A stretch of DNA of 64,000 nucleotides from Terriglobia bacterium. Lineage in GTDB: Bacteria > Acidobacteriota > Terriglobia > UBA7540. The notes below the pieces were generated by a model that was not told the origin of the DNA, did not search any database, and saw only the letters and a program-made list of their open reading frames with translations. Shown here piece by piece: positions 36,534-45,379 of this stretch (position 1 is the first letter of the stretch; every line of letters starts with the position of its first letter). The stretch is from contig JAIQEZ010000004.1 in assembly GCA_020073545.1 (NCBI GenBank), forward strand, positions 1 through 64,000. Direction: 5' to 3'. Both the position numbers and the translations under genes were made by a program.

Positions 36534-37451
36534 CTAACCTGGAGGTGTTTGAGGCCCGAATTCGGGAAAGACTGGCTGAGAAAAACACCGAGGGTTGAGC
36601 CATTGCAGGTCCCTACCTATCAACAGCTCAGTCATTCTCGCGTGATGCGTGTTCTTCATTGCTACCGCTCTAGTTTCAAATTGGAAGTCGCTGGCTAGGT
36701 GCCTTATCTCCTCAGTGTTGTCGTAGGTCATGAGGAAATCTCCGGCGACCCTGCTCAGCATCCCGAAGAGTCGCGCATGGTCTATGTCCGAGAATTTGTA
36801 GAGCCGCTTACCTGCGACTGTATAGGGTGGGTCAACAAAGAAGGCGACACGTTTTCTATGGGCATTGCGCGCCACGGATTCCAGTCCATCGCCTTGAACG
36901 AAGTTCACGCGGTCTCTTGTGGCGACGATGTTGAATATCCTCTTAGCAAGCGTTTCTGGGTACCAACGCGACCTGATCCCCTTTCCGTTCTCACCCTTCT
37001 TTAGCAGGCCCGCACCGGGCGCCAAGATACCACCCCTCTGAACCCGATTGCGAATGATGGTGGCAAACGCTCTGTCCCTCGTAGAGCCAGGGTGCGAGCT
37101 CAATATCTCTGTCACAGACTCCCTGGTAAGCTTGAACCCAGCGATCTTCTCAGCCAGCCATGGGCCTCCCCCGTTGAGCATCGTAAGCCAAACGGCTGCG
37201 ATATCAGGGTCAATCTCGACCAAAGTCACTCTATCGGCTAGACCTTCGCAAGCGGCTGTCAACCCTATGATCGCGCCGCCAGCGAAGGGTTCGATGAGTT
37301 CTTCGACATGGTCGCGCCGGCTGCGGAGCCAGGCCCGGGCATAGGGGACAAGCCAAGTCTTGCCCCCCGGGTAACGGAAAGGGCTCCGTTGGGGCACAGA
37401 AGCTACGTTGACGACCTTTGTCGGTTCAGGCATCGACAGCGCTACGCCCAT
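36534..37451 (-). CDS. D12-class N6-adenine DNA methyltransferase
   Basis: The 305-residue enzyme has FRYPGGK (residues 25-31, AdoMet motif I of the Dam/D12 class), VEIDPDIAAVW (motif II) and VDPPY (206-210, catalytic motif IV), in the order typical of alpha-group adenine methylases. It should protect the host site of the convergent NotI-like endonuclease. The ATG at 37451 is preceded by AAGGAA and GAGG. Upstream lies an AT-rich stretch with TATAAT on the minus strand (37503-37508) as probable -10. Lower GC than the surroundings supports transfer as a unit with the endonuclease. Confidence 0.9.
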   Translation of the reverse strand: MGVALSMPEPTKVVNVASVPQRSPFRYPGGKTWLVPYARAWLRSRRDHVEELIEPFAGGAIIGLTAACEGLADRVTLVEIDPDIAAVWLTMLNGGGPWLAEKIAGFKLTRESVTEILSSHPGSTRDRAFATIIRNRVQRGGILAPGAGLLKKGENGKGIRSRWYPETLAKRIFNIVATRDRVNFVQGDGLESVARNAHRKRVAFFVDPPYTVAGKRLYKFSDIDHARLFGMLSRVAGDFLMTYDNTEEIRHLASDFQFETRAVAMKNTHHARMTELLIGRDLQWLNPRCFSQPVFPEFGPQTPPG

Positions 37452-37702
37452 CCTCTATTCCTTCCCTCTTACACCGTTACGAGAGAAAATTCAAGTCTCC
37501 TAATTATATTCTAACAGCGAGCCTCGTTGTTTGTAAAGTCACCGTCGCAAAATTATGCTCCGTGTGGTTCCTTCGGCAGAACCACGTCCCAGTATGAACA
37601 AACATTCACTTCGCGGAGTGCCGCTGGAAGCGGCGCGACACGATACCGCCACTGCACGCAACGAACCCAGGGTTGGTGCGACTAGGCGCGTGGCGCCCAC
37701 GC

Positions 37703-37848
37703 TGGATTCCCGTCTGCGCGGGAATGATTGTGCTTTTGATTGATGGAAAACAATGCCCCAACCGGGCCAAGCGCCGACCGGTAATGGTACCACGGGCGTT
37801 TCGCCCGTGCAGATTGGGAATACACGGCCAGGATGGCCGTGCTACAGC
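37703..37848. repeat. Cluster of three REP-like hairpins
   Basis: Three different hairpin units follow one another: a TGGATTCCCG...CGGGAATGA unit (37703-37727), CACGGGCG-TTT-CGCCCGTG (37791-37809) and CACGGCCA-GGA-TGGCCGTG (37823-37841). The first is the same family as the copy inside the gene at 52156-52180. The last two lie just downstream of the minus-strand gene ending at 37860 and could also act as its terminator. Confidence 0.7.
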
Positions 37849-37859
37849 CGGCCAGCCGA

Positions 37860-39179
37860 TCAGGCCACCGGCTGTGCGAAATAGGCAGGGTAGCGGCGCG
37901 GGAAGGGTTTCTTCTCGCGGTACGACCGGGCGAGTTCCAGGTAGATTCCCAGGTCGCGGTCGAGGTCGGACTGCGTACCGTCGAAGTAGAAATTGCGGAT
38001 GGGAATGCCCCCGTAGTCCTTGCTGAGTTTCGGGTAGATGGCCTCGCTCACGATGCCGTTCATACAAGTGAAGGGGCTGATGTCGATGATGCCGTCCGCG
38101 CCCTGCTTGGCCAGGTAAGCGGCCTTGCCCACGCTCAGCACCATCTCACCCAGCGCTCCTCCGGTCGGCAGGTAAGGCCAGGCCAGCTCCAGGATCTCCT
38201 CAATGGGCGGCTCTTCATAGCCCACAAAGTCATCCTCGAAAGGCGCCATCAACGTCCTCTCGTCCGAGTGCTGGATGTGCGAGCGCACGTAGGTCCCGAC
38301 CATCTCCAGCGAGATTTCCCGTCCGGTCAGTCGCAGCTTGCGTTTTTGTTCGTTGTTGGCGTACTCGACCCATTCGGCGATGTGACTCAGCCAAGCCTCC
38401 ACGCCGTAGCCTTCCAGCTTGCGGATCAGGTCTTCGTTCGAGAAGGTATTAAGCCGGCAGAAGATTTCTCCCACCACGCCGATCAGGGGAATCTCGCGAT
38501 CGTAGAGCGCCGGGACGCGCTGGAAGCGCTCGTGGGCACGCCTCATCGCTTCCACCAGCGAGCGGAGTTGGCATCCGGCGTCGGCGCAACTCGCCTCAAT
38601 GGTTTTGCACACGTCCTCCAGCGACTCGTAAAAGGCGCGGTCGGCGGCGCCCGGGGTGGTCTCGTACGGGCGGGTCTTGAGGAGCGCGCGATGCAGCGTA
38701 TCGCCACAGACCAGCGCTCGCCACGCCACACGCAGGAAAAGGTTGGCGATGTCGCCCAGGTCCCCGTAGCCATCCTGGCTGCTGGGCGAGAGGACTTGGA
38801 TGTTGCCATAGCCCGCGTCGCGCAGAACCTTGCGCAGGAAGGGTGCGTACTGGCCGAAGCGGCAGGGGCCGTCCGCCGTCGGCATGAAGAAAGCCGCGTG
38901 TTCCGCATCGAAGCCGGGTTGCTCGATTACGCGCAAGAAGTCGCCCACCGTCACCTTGGCGGGATAGCATTCGTCGCCGGTCGTGTATTTGCCCCCCAGC
39001 TCGCGCGTGCGCTCGTCGGAAGGCGGCGTGGGTTGCGCCTGCACGCCCAGCCAGCGAAACGCCGCCGCAAAGGCTTCCGGGCCGCCTTCGGCCATGGTCG
39101 GGATGTAGACGGTCTTCCCGCTCAGAGGATGGCCGGGGCTTATTTTTCGGCTGGCATGGCGGTGACCGAAGAGGGGCAT
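37860..39179 (-). CDS. 2-hydroxyacyl-CoA dehydratase-type (HgdB-like) component
   Basis: The 439-residue protein corresponds to the C-terminal, dehydratase-like half of large CoA-activase proteins. Cys residues in TGDECYPAKVTVGD, DGPCRFGQY and DISPFTCMNGIVSEA are spaced as Fe-S ligands in HgdB/BcrB-like subunits. Its start lies inside the preceding gene (40-base overlap), so expression is coupled. In many bacteria this part and the activase are one polypeptide of about 1400 residues. The pair probably drives an ATP-dependent, low-potential electron transfer; the substrate is unknown. Confidence 0.8.
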   Translation of the reverse strand: MPLFGHRHASRKISPGHPLSGKTVYIPTMAEGGPEAFAAAFRWLGVQAQPTPPSDERTRELGGKYTTGDECYPAKVTVGDFLRVIEQPGFDAEHAAFFMPTADGPCRFGQYAPFLRKVLRDAGYGNIQVLSPSSQDGYGDLGDIANLFLRVAWRALVCGDTLHRALLKTRPYETTPGAADRAFYESLEDVCKTIEASCADAGCQLRSLVEAMRRAHERFQRVPALYDREIPLIGVVGEIFCRLNTFSNEDLIRKLEGYGVEAWLSHIAEWVEYANNEQKRKLRLTGREISLEMVGTYVRSHIQHSDERTLMAPFEDDFVGYEEPPIEEILELAWPYLPTGGALGEMVLSVGKAAYLAKQGADGIIDISPFTCMNGIVSEAIYPKLSKDYGGIPIRNFYFDGTQSDLDRDLGIYLELARSYREKKPFPRRYPAYFAQPVA

Positions 39180-42100
39180 CGCAAGAATCCTTTGCTATCG
39201 AGATACGCTTCGCAGCGCGTAATGAAGCCCGCGTCGTTGGAGTGCCCGTCGAACTGCAGGATGAGCGAGGGCTTGCCCGCGGCGTCGTCCAGGAACGATT
39301 TGATGTACGAGTCGGGGCCACACTTGAAGTTCGAGATATAGACGAGGTGCAGGTTGCGGTTGCGCCGCGCGATGCGGGCTGCCGCCAGGATGCGTCGCCC
39401 CGAGTTCCAGTACATATTCGGATTGACCTCGGTGATGTCCTCCATTTCGAGCGGCAGGGCGTCCATGGGCAGCACGTTGACCCCGTAAAGCGCGCGCAGC
39501 TTGCGGGGGATGTCGCAATTCACGCTGCGGTCGTAGAGGTTGTAGGGTCGCCCCACCAGTACCAGAGCGGGCTCGCCGCTCTCCTGCAGCCGGGCCAGCG
39601 CCTGCCCACCTGCTTCCAGCACGGCGTCCGTGAAGGCGCCCTGGGCCGCATAGGCGACCGTCACCGCCGCCGCGTTGGCGCGCGGCGTCACGCCCAGGTG
39701 GCGCGCGAATCTCGCGAGCTCCTTTTCCACGTGCTTCCGTCCTAACCGGAAATGCACGGTGGGCGATAGAAACTTGGCCCGGGCCGCTTCGAGCTGGGGC
39801 ACCGCGCGGACCACGAACGGCAGCGTCTGGTTCCAGGGGCAGAGGTGGGAATCAACTCGACCCTCTGGTCCCTCCACGTTCACCATGTTGGGAATCAGAA
39901 TGTAGTCGACGTCTTTTTCGAGCAGGTCCTGGACGTGTCCGTGCGCCACCTTTACCGGGAAGCAGGGCTGGGCGATGGCCAGTTCCTCGCCCGCCATGGA
40001 AATCTTGCGGTCGGTCTGAGAAGAGACGATGACGTCGAAACCCAGTTCCTGGAAATACGCGCACCAGAACGGGAAGCGGTCGTAGTAATACGTCGAGCGC
40101 GTAATCCCTACCGTGCGCCGGCCTCCCTTCGGCGGCAGCAGAGTTTCTTCCAGCAGCTTGTCGCGCCAGTCGATCAAATCTTCGATCACCGGCTTGCGGT
40201 CGGTCCGCGCCCGCTTGCGGAACTTGTCCGAGCACTTGTCGCCCCAGTAGCTGCGCTGCCCTTCGATGCTGAATTCCTTCATGTCGCAGTAGTTGGAGCA
40301 GGCGTGACAGACGAACTCGCGCGAGGTGAAGTTCACGCGGTTCAGGTCATAACCGCGGAACCGGCTCGCTTGCCCGGTGGCTTTCATGCGGTCGCGGGCG
40401 ATCAGCGCCATGCCGATGGCGCCGATCACGCCGTTGTGTGGCGGCACGATGATCGGCTTGCCGAGAATCTGCGAAAACGCCGCGGCGACCGCGTCGTTGT
40501 AGGCCGTCCCGCCCTGGAAAAAGATCACGCTGCCGATCTTTCGCCCGCGCACCACGCGGTTCAGGTAGTTGAGCGCCACCGAATACGCCAGGCCCGCGGC
40601 GAGGTCGCCCACTTCGGCGCCTTTGTGCATCAGGCCCGTGACGTCGCGTTCCATGAACACCGTGCAACGTTCGCCCAGCCGCGCCGGGTGGGCGGACGCC
40701 AGCGCCAGCCGCGCGAATTCTTCCTTAATGGAGATCCCCAGCTTTTCCGCCTGCTCCTGAAGGAACGATCCGGTGCCGGCGGCGCAAGCTTCGTTCATGG
40801 TGAAATCGACAACCACGCCCTTGTCGATGCGGATGAACTTGGAATCTTGCCCGCCGATTTCGAAAATGGTGTCCACCGGCTCCATGCCCATGTTGTTGCA
40901 GACGTGCGTGGCGCCGGTCTTGTGCGCGGTGATCTCATCGTTGACGGTGTCTGCGCCTACCAGTTCGCCGATCAACTCGCGGCCGGAACCTGTCGTGCCC
41001 ACGCCGCGAATGCGCAGAGAGGCCGCGAGCTCCGCCTCGATCTCCTTCAGCCCGCGCGCCACAACTTCGATAGGACGGCCTTCTGTAAAGAGATAAATCT
41101 CCTTGAGCAGGTTTCCCTTCTCGTCGGTCACTACCAGGTTGGTGCTGACCGAGCCGATGTCGATGCCAAGATAGGCCTCCACCTGCTCGCCCGGAGGGGG
41201 CAGCGCCACGGGTTTGGCGCGGTCGCGCAGCAGCACGACGTTCTGCATGGAAAGCGCGTCGCTAAAGGCGAAATTCTTCTTGGCGGCCTCGTGCTGGCGC
41301 AACTGGTGGATGCGCTTGAACGATCGCTTGCGGAACTCCTCCGCTTCCAGCATCGCTGCGCCCACCGCTCCCAGCCACGCATAGTGCGCGGGGACGAGGA
41401 AGTCGGACTCCTGCAGCTTGAAGGCCTCGCGCAAGGCGGTGCGGACGCCCTGGTTCATCGCGACTCCGCCAATGAACCCCACGGGAGGAACGACGGGGCG
41501 CCCCTTCACGATGCTCGACTTGAAATTGCGCGCCACGGCATCGCAGAGCCCGCGCAGGATCTGGTCGGTGGAGTAACCCTTCTGCTGCGCGTGAATCATG
41601 TCGGTCTTGGCGAACACCGAACAGCGGCCGGCAATCCGCGCCGCGCAACTGGCCGCGCAGGCCGCCGGACCGACTTCCTCGATCGAGTAAAGCAGCCGCG
41701 AGGCTTGCTGGTCGATAAAGGAACCCGTCCCGGCCGCGCATTCGCCGCTGGTCTGGTAATCGACGATGCCCAGGTGCTTGCCGGTAATGGCCGGGTCCAA
41801 GCGCAGGTATTTGGAGGTTTCTCCTCCCATTTCGAACACCGTGCGGACTTGCGGGTAGAACAGCCGCAGCCCCTTGGCAATGGCCCGAAATTCATTTTCG
41901 AAGTAGATACCCAGGACTTTGGCAATAAGTTGGCTGCCGGAGCCCGTCACGCGAATGCCTTCCACGTTCTTCTCCGGCACGTAGTCGTAAAGCTCCTTCA
42001 GCAGGTCGAACGTTGATTGAATCGGGCTCCCTTGCAGCCGGCGATAACGTGACATCACCAGCGGGCGGCCCGCAAAGGGGCTCGCATCAGGGAAGGAGGC

Positions 42101-42220
42101 GGCATAGAAGGTTTCGGATCTCTCCGCGAGGGAGCGAAAGCGGGGGCCGTCGTCCGGCGCGCCGATGGCCGCCAGCTTCAAACTGACGGCGCCGACATCC
42201 AAACCAATGTTGATGCTCAT
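39140..42220 (-). CDS. Acyl-CoA dehydratase activase, tandem BadF/BcrA-type ATPase
   Basis: The 1026-residue protein has two consecutive ASKHA ATPase domains: NIGLDVGAVSLKL...GECAAGTGSF...GRCSVF (1-290) and LGIDIGSVSTNL...NEACAAGTGSF...GERCTVF (about 345-610). Each has the Cys pair that in HgdC holds an inter-subunit [4Fe-4S] cluster. A DUF2229-type domain follows (FVCHACSNYC..., QPCFPVKVAHGH, RPYNLYDRSVNCDIP). Such proteins hydrolyse ATP to push electrons to a dehydratase or reductase partner, here the overlapping downstream gene. The residue pattern is complete, with no sign of decay. Confidence 0.88.
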   Translation of the reverse strand: MSINIGLDVGAVSLKLAAIGAPDDGPRFRSLAERSETFYAASFPDASPFAGRPLVMSRYRRLQGSPIQSTFDLLKELYDYVPEKNVEGIRVTGSGSQLIAKVLGIYFENEFRAIAKGLRLFYPQVRTVFEMGGETSKYLRLDPAITGKHLGIVDYQTSGECAAGTGSFIDQQASRLLYSIEEVGPAACAASCAARIAGRCSVFAKTDMIHAQQKGYSTDQILRGLCDAVARNFKSSIVKGRPVVPPVGFIGGVAMNQGVRTALREAFKLQESDFLVPAHYAWLGAVGAAMLEAEEFRKRSFKRIHQLRQHEAAKKNFAFSDALSMQNVVLLRDRAKPVALPPPGEQVEAYLGIDIGSVSTNLVVTDEKGNLLKEIYLFTEGRPIEVVARGLKEIEAELAASLRIRGVGTTGSGRELIGELVGADTVNDEITAHKTGATHVCNNMGMEPVDTIFEIGGQDSKFIRIDKGVVVDFTMNEACAAGTGSFLQEQAEKLGISIKEEFARLALASAHPARLGERCTVFMERDVTGLMHKGAEVGDLAAGLAYSVALNYLNRVVRGRKIGSVIFFQGGTAYNDAVAAAFSQILGKPIIVPPHNGVIGAIGMALIARDRMKATGQASRFRGYDLNRVNFTSREFVCHACSNYCDMKEFSIEGQRSYWGDKCSDKFRKRARTDRKPVIEDLIDWRDKLLEETLLPPKGGRRTVGITRSTYYYDRFPFWCAYFQELGFDVIVSSQTDRKISMAGEELAIAQPCFPVKVAHGHVQDLLEKDVDYILIPNMVNVEGPEGRVDSHLCPWNQTLPFVVRAVPQLEAARAKFLSPTVHFRLGRKHVEKELARFARHLGVTPRANAAAVTVAYAAQGAFTDAVLEAGGQALARLQESGEPALVLVGRPYNLYDRSVNCDIPRKLRALYGVNVLPMDALPLEMEDITEVNPNMYWNSGRRILAAARIARRNRNLHLVYISNFKCGPDSYIKSFLDDAAGKPSLILQFDGHSNDAGFITRCEAYLDSKGFLRCPSSVTAMPAEK

Positions 42221-43180
42221 GGGGCTTCCGGGCTTCCTTGTCAGACGTCAATGATAAGGCCCTGCGGCCTGCTCAATCAACCTTTCTGTTTCTGCGTTCC
42301 CGCCGCTTGCCCGCGCGGGGGGATGAATAGGATCGGGTTAAAACACCCTAAGGTCCGCTGACAGGAAAGACTCCGGCAATTGAGGTTCCGACCGCCGATC
42401 TGAATCTGCAAATCGGTCATTGTGGCGTTCAGAAAGCGACATACAGTCATCGTTTTGGCGACCAAACGCCTGAATTTCTCGGCATTTTCGTCTTGGTCGT
42501 TGCAGGCAGACAGCCTGGAGCACCTCATTAGGTTCTCCAGTCGGCCCTCTTAATTTGCTAGAAGGTGGATTTCTTTGCGGCGCGGCCCCGAGCATGAAAA
42601 TGCTCCACGTGATTCCCCTCCTCGATAAGGAGGGGGTTAGGGGGTGGTTGACCTTTGTTCTTGCTCCCAGACGCCCCCAACCCTCTCCTCAGCCGAGAAG
42701 GAGAGCTATTCTCATGACAGCGGCTTCTGGAATCTGAGATCTGGCTTGCGACCGAAGGGCGCGCCAAGGCCTCTGGCGTCGAGAAGGCCATTTTGTTCCA
42801 CTGCTTTTTCCACAGGCCATCTTCTTGAAAAGGGGCTATGGCCTCGGAGTTTTCCACAAGTGGTCAGATTTAGCACCCCCTTTGTGGCACCGAACCCGTG
42901 CGGCGGGACCGGCTTGACACCGCCGTGTGCTAGGGGGGCACCCTATCCTCTTCTTCATTTTCTTCATTTGTGAGGAGGTGGGGATCCGTGTGCCCGTGTG
43001 TAAGGTGGGTCGGCACTGAGGAATTGTCCGCTTCCTGCGCCATCCCACTCGACAAGCGGTCTGCTTCTCCCGGCCGGCAGCACCGCCGCCCGAGTTCGAA
43101 ACCGACCCGGGGTTGGGCTCGGACCGGAGGCAGCGCCCGCAGGGATTCATCCGAGCCACCGCCGCCCGGAAGTCCCAACC
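42221..43180. other. Long spacer without convincing gene
   Basis: I find no gene I would defend in this 960-base stretch. Open frames on both strands are short and compositionally biased. It holds a hairpin repeat (42611-42720) and two identical DnaA-box-like 9-mers (42806-42858). Towards the right there is a GC-rich section near 43080-43170 with TTCGAAACCGACCCGGGG, which resembles no tRNA. A pyrimidine run TCCTCTTCTTCATTTTCTTC lies near 42950. Confidence 0.45.
42611..42720. repeat. Hairpin repeat of the CCCCTCCT...AGGAGGGG type
   Basis: CCCCTCCT (42615-42622) pairs with AGGAGGGG (42628-42635) over a 5-base loop. It is followed by GTTAGGGGGTGGTTG and, about 45 bases on, by the facing CGCCCCCAACCCTCTCC. 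The paired outer segments suggest a larger fold-back element of about 110 bases. Confidence 0.6.
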
Positions 43181-45274
43181 CTACTCATTCCATCCTTCGT
43201 GTTCCTGCCAATCCACGATGCGCAGATGTTTCTCTTCGCGGGGGAGTTCTGAGAAAGTCTTTCTTTCCCCTTCGGCCAGATTGCCGTCCTGAGATTGGTA
43301 AATCCAACTCATTTCCTGCTTCAGCGCTGCCGCTTCACCGCTCAGGTGAATGATGACGTTCTCGTATTTGTAAGGAGCAGGCTTGGAGTCGCCCGAACCG
43401 TAAGCCCGATCGGCCAGCACGATCGTCTGCGGGTCAAGCGGCCCTGCCTGCGCAGGCAGGTTCTGCTTCAGCAGTTCCTGGCAGGCTTTGATGACGAACC
43501 AATTCGTGGTGCGGTGGTCCACGTGCCGCTCGTCGGGATGGGGCAGGGCGATCATGGCCGGGCGGAAGCTGATGATGATCTGCCTGATCGCCTCAATCAC
43601 GGCATCGCGCGCGTAAGGCAGGTTGGGTTTGTAGACGTTTTCATACGGGGCGTGATCGCAGGCGAGGTAGATGGAAAGGAACGGGTCCGAGGATTTCTTG
43701 TGCTCGGACCAAATCGCGCCAGAGCCGCCATCCGGCAAGCCCAGGATCGCGAGTTTATCGCGCGGGACGCCGATGTGTCCGAGCGCCTGGGCGGATTCCT
43801 CCATGCGCACCTTGCCGAACTCCCGCGCCTCGTTCGGGCCGCAGGGCTTGTCGTAGTAGCGCTCGCACTCGCCGACATCGCCGCCCGTCAAAATCACCAC
43901 CTTGACCGGGATGTTGGCTTCCACCGCCGCGCGGATCAGCCCGGCGTAGGAGTGTTCGTCATCCTCGTGCGGGCAGACAACCAGCAGCGAGGCAGGCAAG
44001 GCGTTCAGCGCGATCTCCGTGCTGGTGCGCGCCAGTGCCTTTCCTCCCGCTGCCACCACTGCAAGCTCCACCCGATAAGTTCCGGGCGCGAGGGTGGCAG
44101 GAACCGCCCACGCGTCCGCGGCCAGGGCCTGTGTCTTGCCGGGTACGAGGTCGATCCCGGAGGCGAGCGTCGCGGCGTGAAGTTCCTTGCCCGCCGAATC
44201 CAGGATTCGCGCCCGCAGTTCCGCTTGGTTCCACGCCTCCTCCCCGGGATTTTTCAAGGTGGCCACGATCCTGACGGTGTCTCCCGGGCGATAGAGCGTG
44301 TGCGAGTGGTCCACGGTAATCGCCGGTGAAATCTCGCCCGGCGAGTGGAACTCCCGGTATTTCTGGTAATCAATGTCGGAATTGTACGGATGCGTGAAGT
44401 TGCGGCTATAAGGCTTGGGCAGGTCGCGGTCCCAGGTCCGCACGATTGCCGGCGAGGTGAATTGCATGTCGTAGAGCACCGTGCGGCCGGCGTTCCACAC
44501 CGCGACCGTGTACATATCCACTTCCGGCGGAGGGATTTTTTCATTGCGCACGGGGAGGCCGGAGCCCATGACCTCGTGCTGCTGGCCTTGCAGGAAGGTC
44601 GCCGTGCCGGCGGGCATCATGGGGATGGTCGCCGCGCCGCCCGCGGGAATGTCCAGATGCTCGCGCAGCACTTTCACCGCCAGGTCGGGATTTTCGTGTC
44701 CTTCCTTCGAAAAGAGCGAAATCCAGGGGTAATTCGCGTTCGAGAACTCGACGCGCAAGTCTTTCAGGTCGCGGTCCGACAGGTTCTCAAGCGCGACCTC
44801 GCAATCAATCGGTTCCCCGAGGCTGTAAAAGGTCTTATCAATGGTCGCACGCGAAATCCTCACCAGCTTCTTGTACACCACGAAGCTTCGGACTTTCTGC
44901 ACGGCCGTAGGGCGGTGTTCGGTCCGGTCTTCGACGCGTAGCGCGAGGGTGTAAAGACCGCTGGGCGCCTGGGGCGGAATCGGCCAGTCCACTTCATATT
45001 CCGCCACGCCCGCCCGCGTTTGCGGGAGCTGGTTCATTTGCACACTCGTGGTCGAGGTGGTCCCGTAGTATTGGATTTCGGCGAAGACCGCGTAGCGCTT
45101 GGCATCGCCCGTGACGCCGCGCAGTGTGGCGCGAATGTTCGCCAATGCCCCGAGGTTGAAGCCTGTGTCCGTGGGCGCGCCCTCGACCGAAATCTCCCTG
45201 CCCCAAAGCGGCTGGCCCATCAGCAGGAGTCCGCCAGCCAGCACAGCCCACCGCAGCCTTCGCGCGATCATCAC
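43181..45274 (-). CDS. Secreted PIG-L family deacetylase with N-terminal beta domains
   Basis: The 697-residue protein has a signal peptide (residues 1-25), then about 390 residues of beta-rich extracytoplasmic domains (SYTLALRVED-like strands, YRPGDTVRIVATLKNPG). A C-terminal PIG-L domain follows with PHEDDE (metal Asp-Asp/His) and PHPDERHVDH, the two hallmark motifs of LmbE-type N-acetylglucosamine deacetylases. The beta domains probably bind substrate or the cell surface. It is transcribed away from the divergent DUF1175/alpha-2-macroglobulin genes. Confidence 0.9.
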   Translation of the reverse strand: MMIARRLRWAVLAGGLLLMGQPLWGREISVEGAPTDTGFNLGALANIRATLRGVTGDAKRYAVFAEIQYYGTTSTTSVQMNQLPQTRAGVAEYEVDWPIPPQAPSGLYTLALRVEDRTEHRPTAVQKVRSFVVYKKLVRISRATIDKTFYSLGEPIDCEVALENLSDRDLKDLRVEFSNANYPWISLFSKEGHENPDLAVKVLREHLDIPAGGAATIPMMPAGTATFLQGQQHEVMGSGLPVRNEKIPPPEVDMYTVAVWNAGRTVLYDMQFTSPAIVRTWDRDLPKPYSRNFTHPYNSDIDYQKYREFHSPGEISPAITVDHSHTLYRPGDTVRIVATLKNPGEEAWNQAELRARILDSAGKELHAATLASGIDLVPGKTQALAADAWAVPATLAPGTYRVELAVVAAGGKALARTSTEIALNALPASLLVVCPHEDDEHSYAGLIRAAVEANIPVKVVILTGGDVGECERYYDKPCGPNEAREFGKVRMEESAQALGHIGVPRDKLAILGLPDGGSGAIWSEHKKSSDPFLSIYLACDHAPYENVYKPNLPYARDAVIEAIRQIIISFRPAMIALPHPDERHVDHRTTNWFVIKACQELLKQNLPAQAGPLDPQTIVLADRAYGSGDSKPAPYKYENVIIHLSGEAAALKQEMSWIYQSQDGNLAEGERKTFSELPREEKHLRIVDWQEHEGWNE

Positions 45275-45379
45275 TCCTCCTCATCCTGGCCTGGAATTCA
45301 TTCATTATTGCTGGTACTCCCAGCCAGTTCAAATCAAATCTGGTGATAGGCCTTGCGAAGCCAGCCGGGGGCATTTACA

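Noticed and set aside
39845-42016. 723-codon plus-strand frame opposite the CoA activase
   Set aside because: His/Arg/Val-rich antisense product without domains; the opposite frame has complete ATPase motifs.
42277-42595. Short minus-strand frames in the 42.2-43.2 kb spacer
   Set aside because: Cys/Arg-rich, overlapping each other, with no recognisable family or start signal.
43080-43170. tRNA-like TTCGAAACC segment
   Set aside because: No acceptor stem or anticodon arm can be folded around it.
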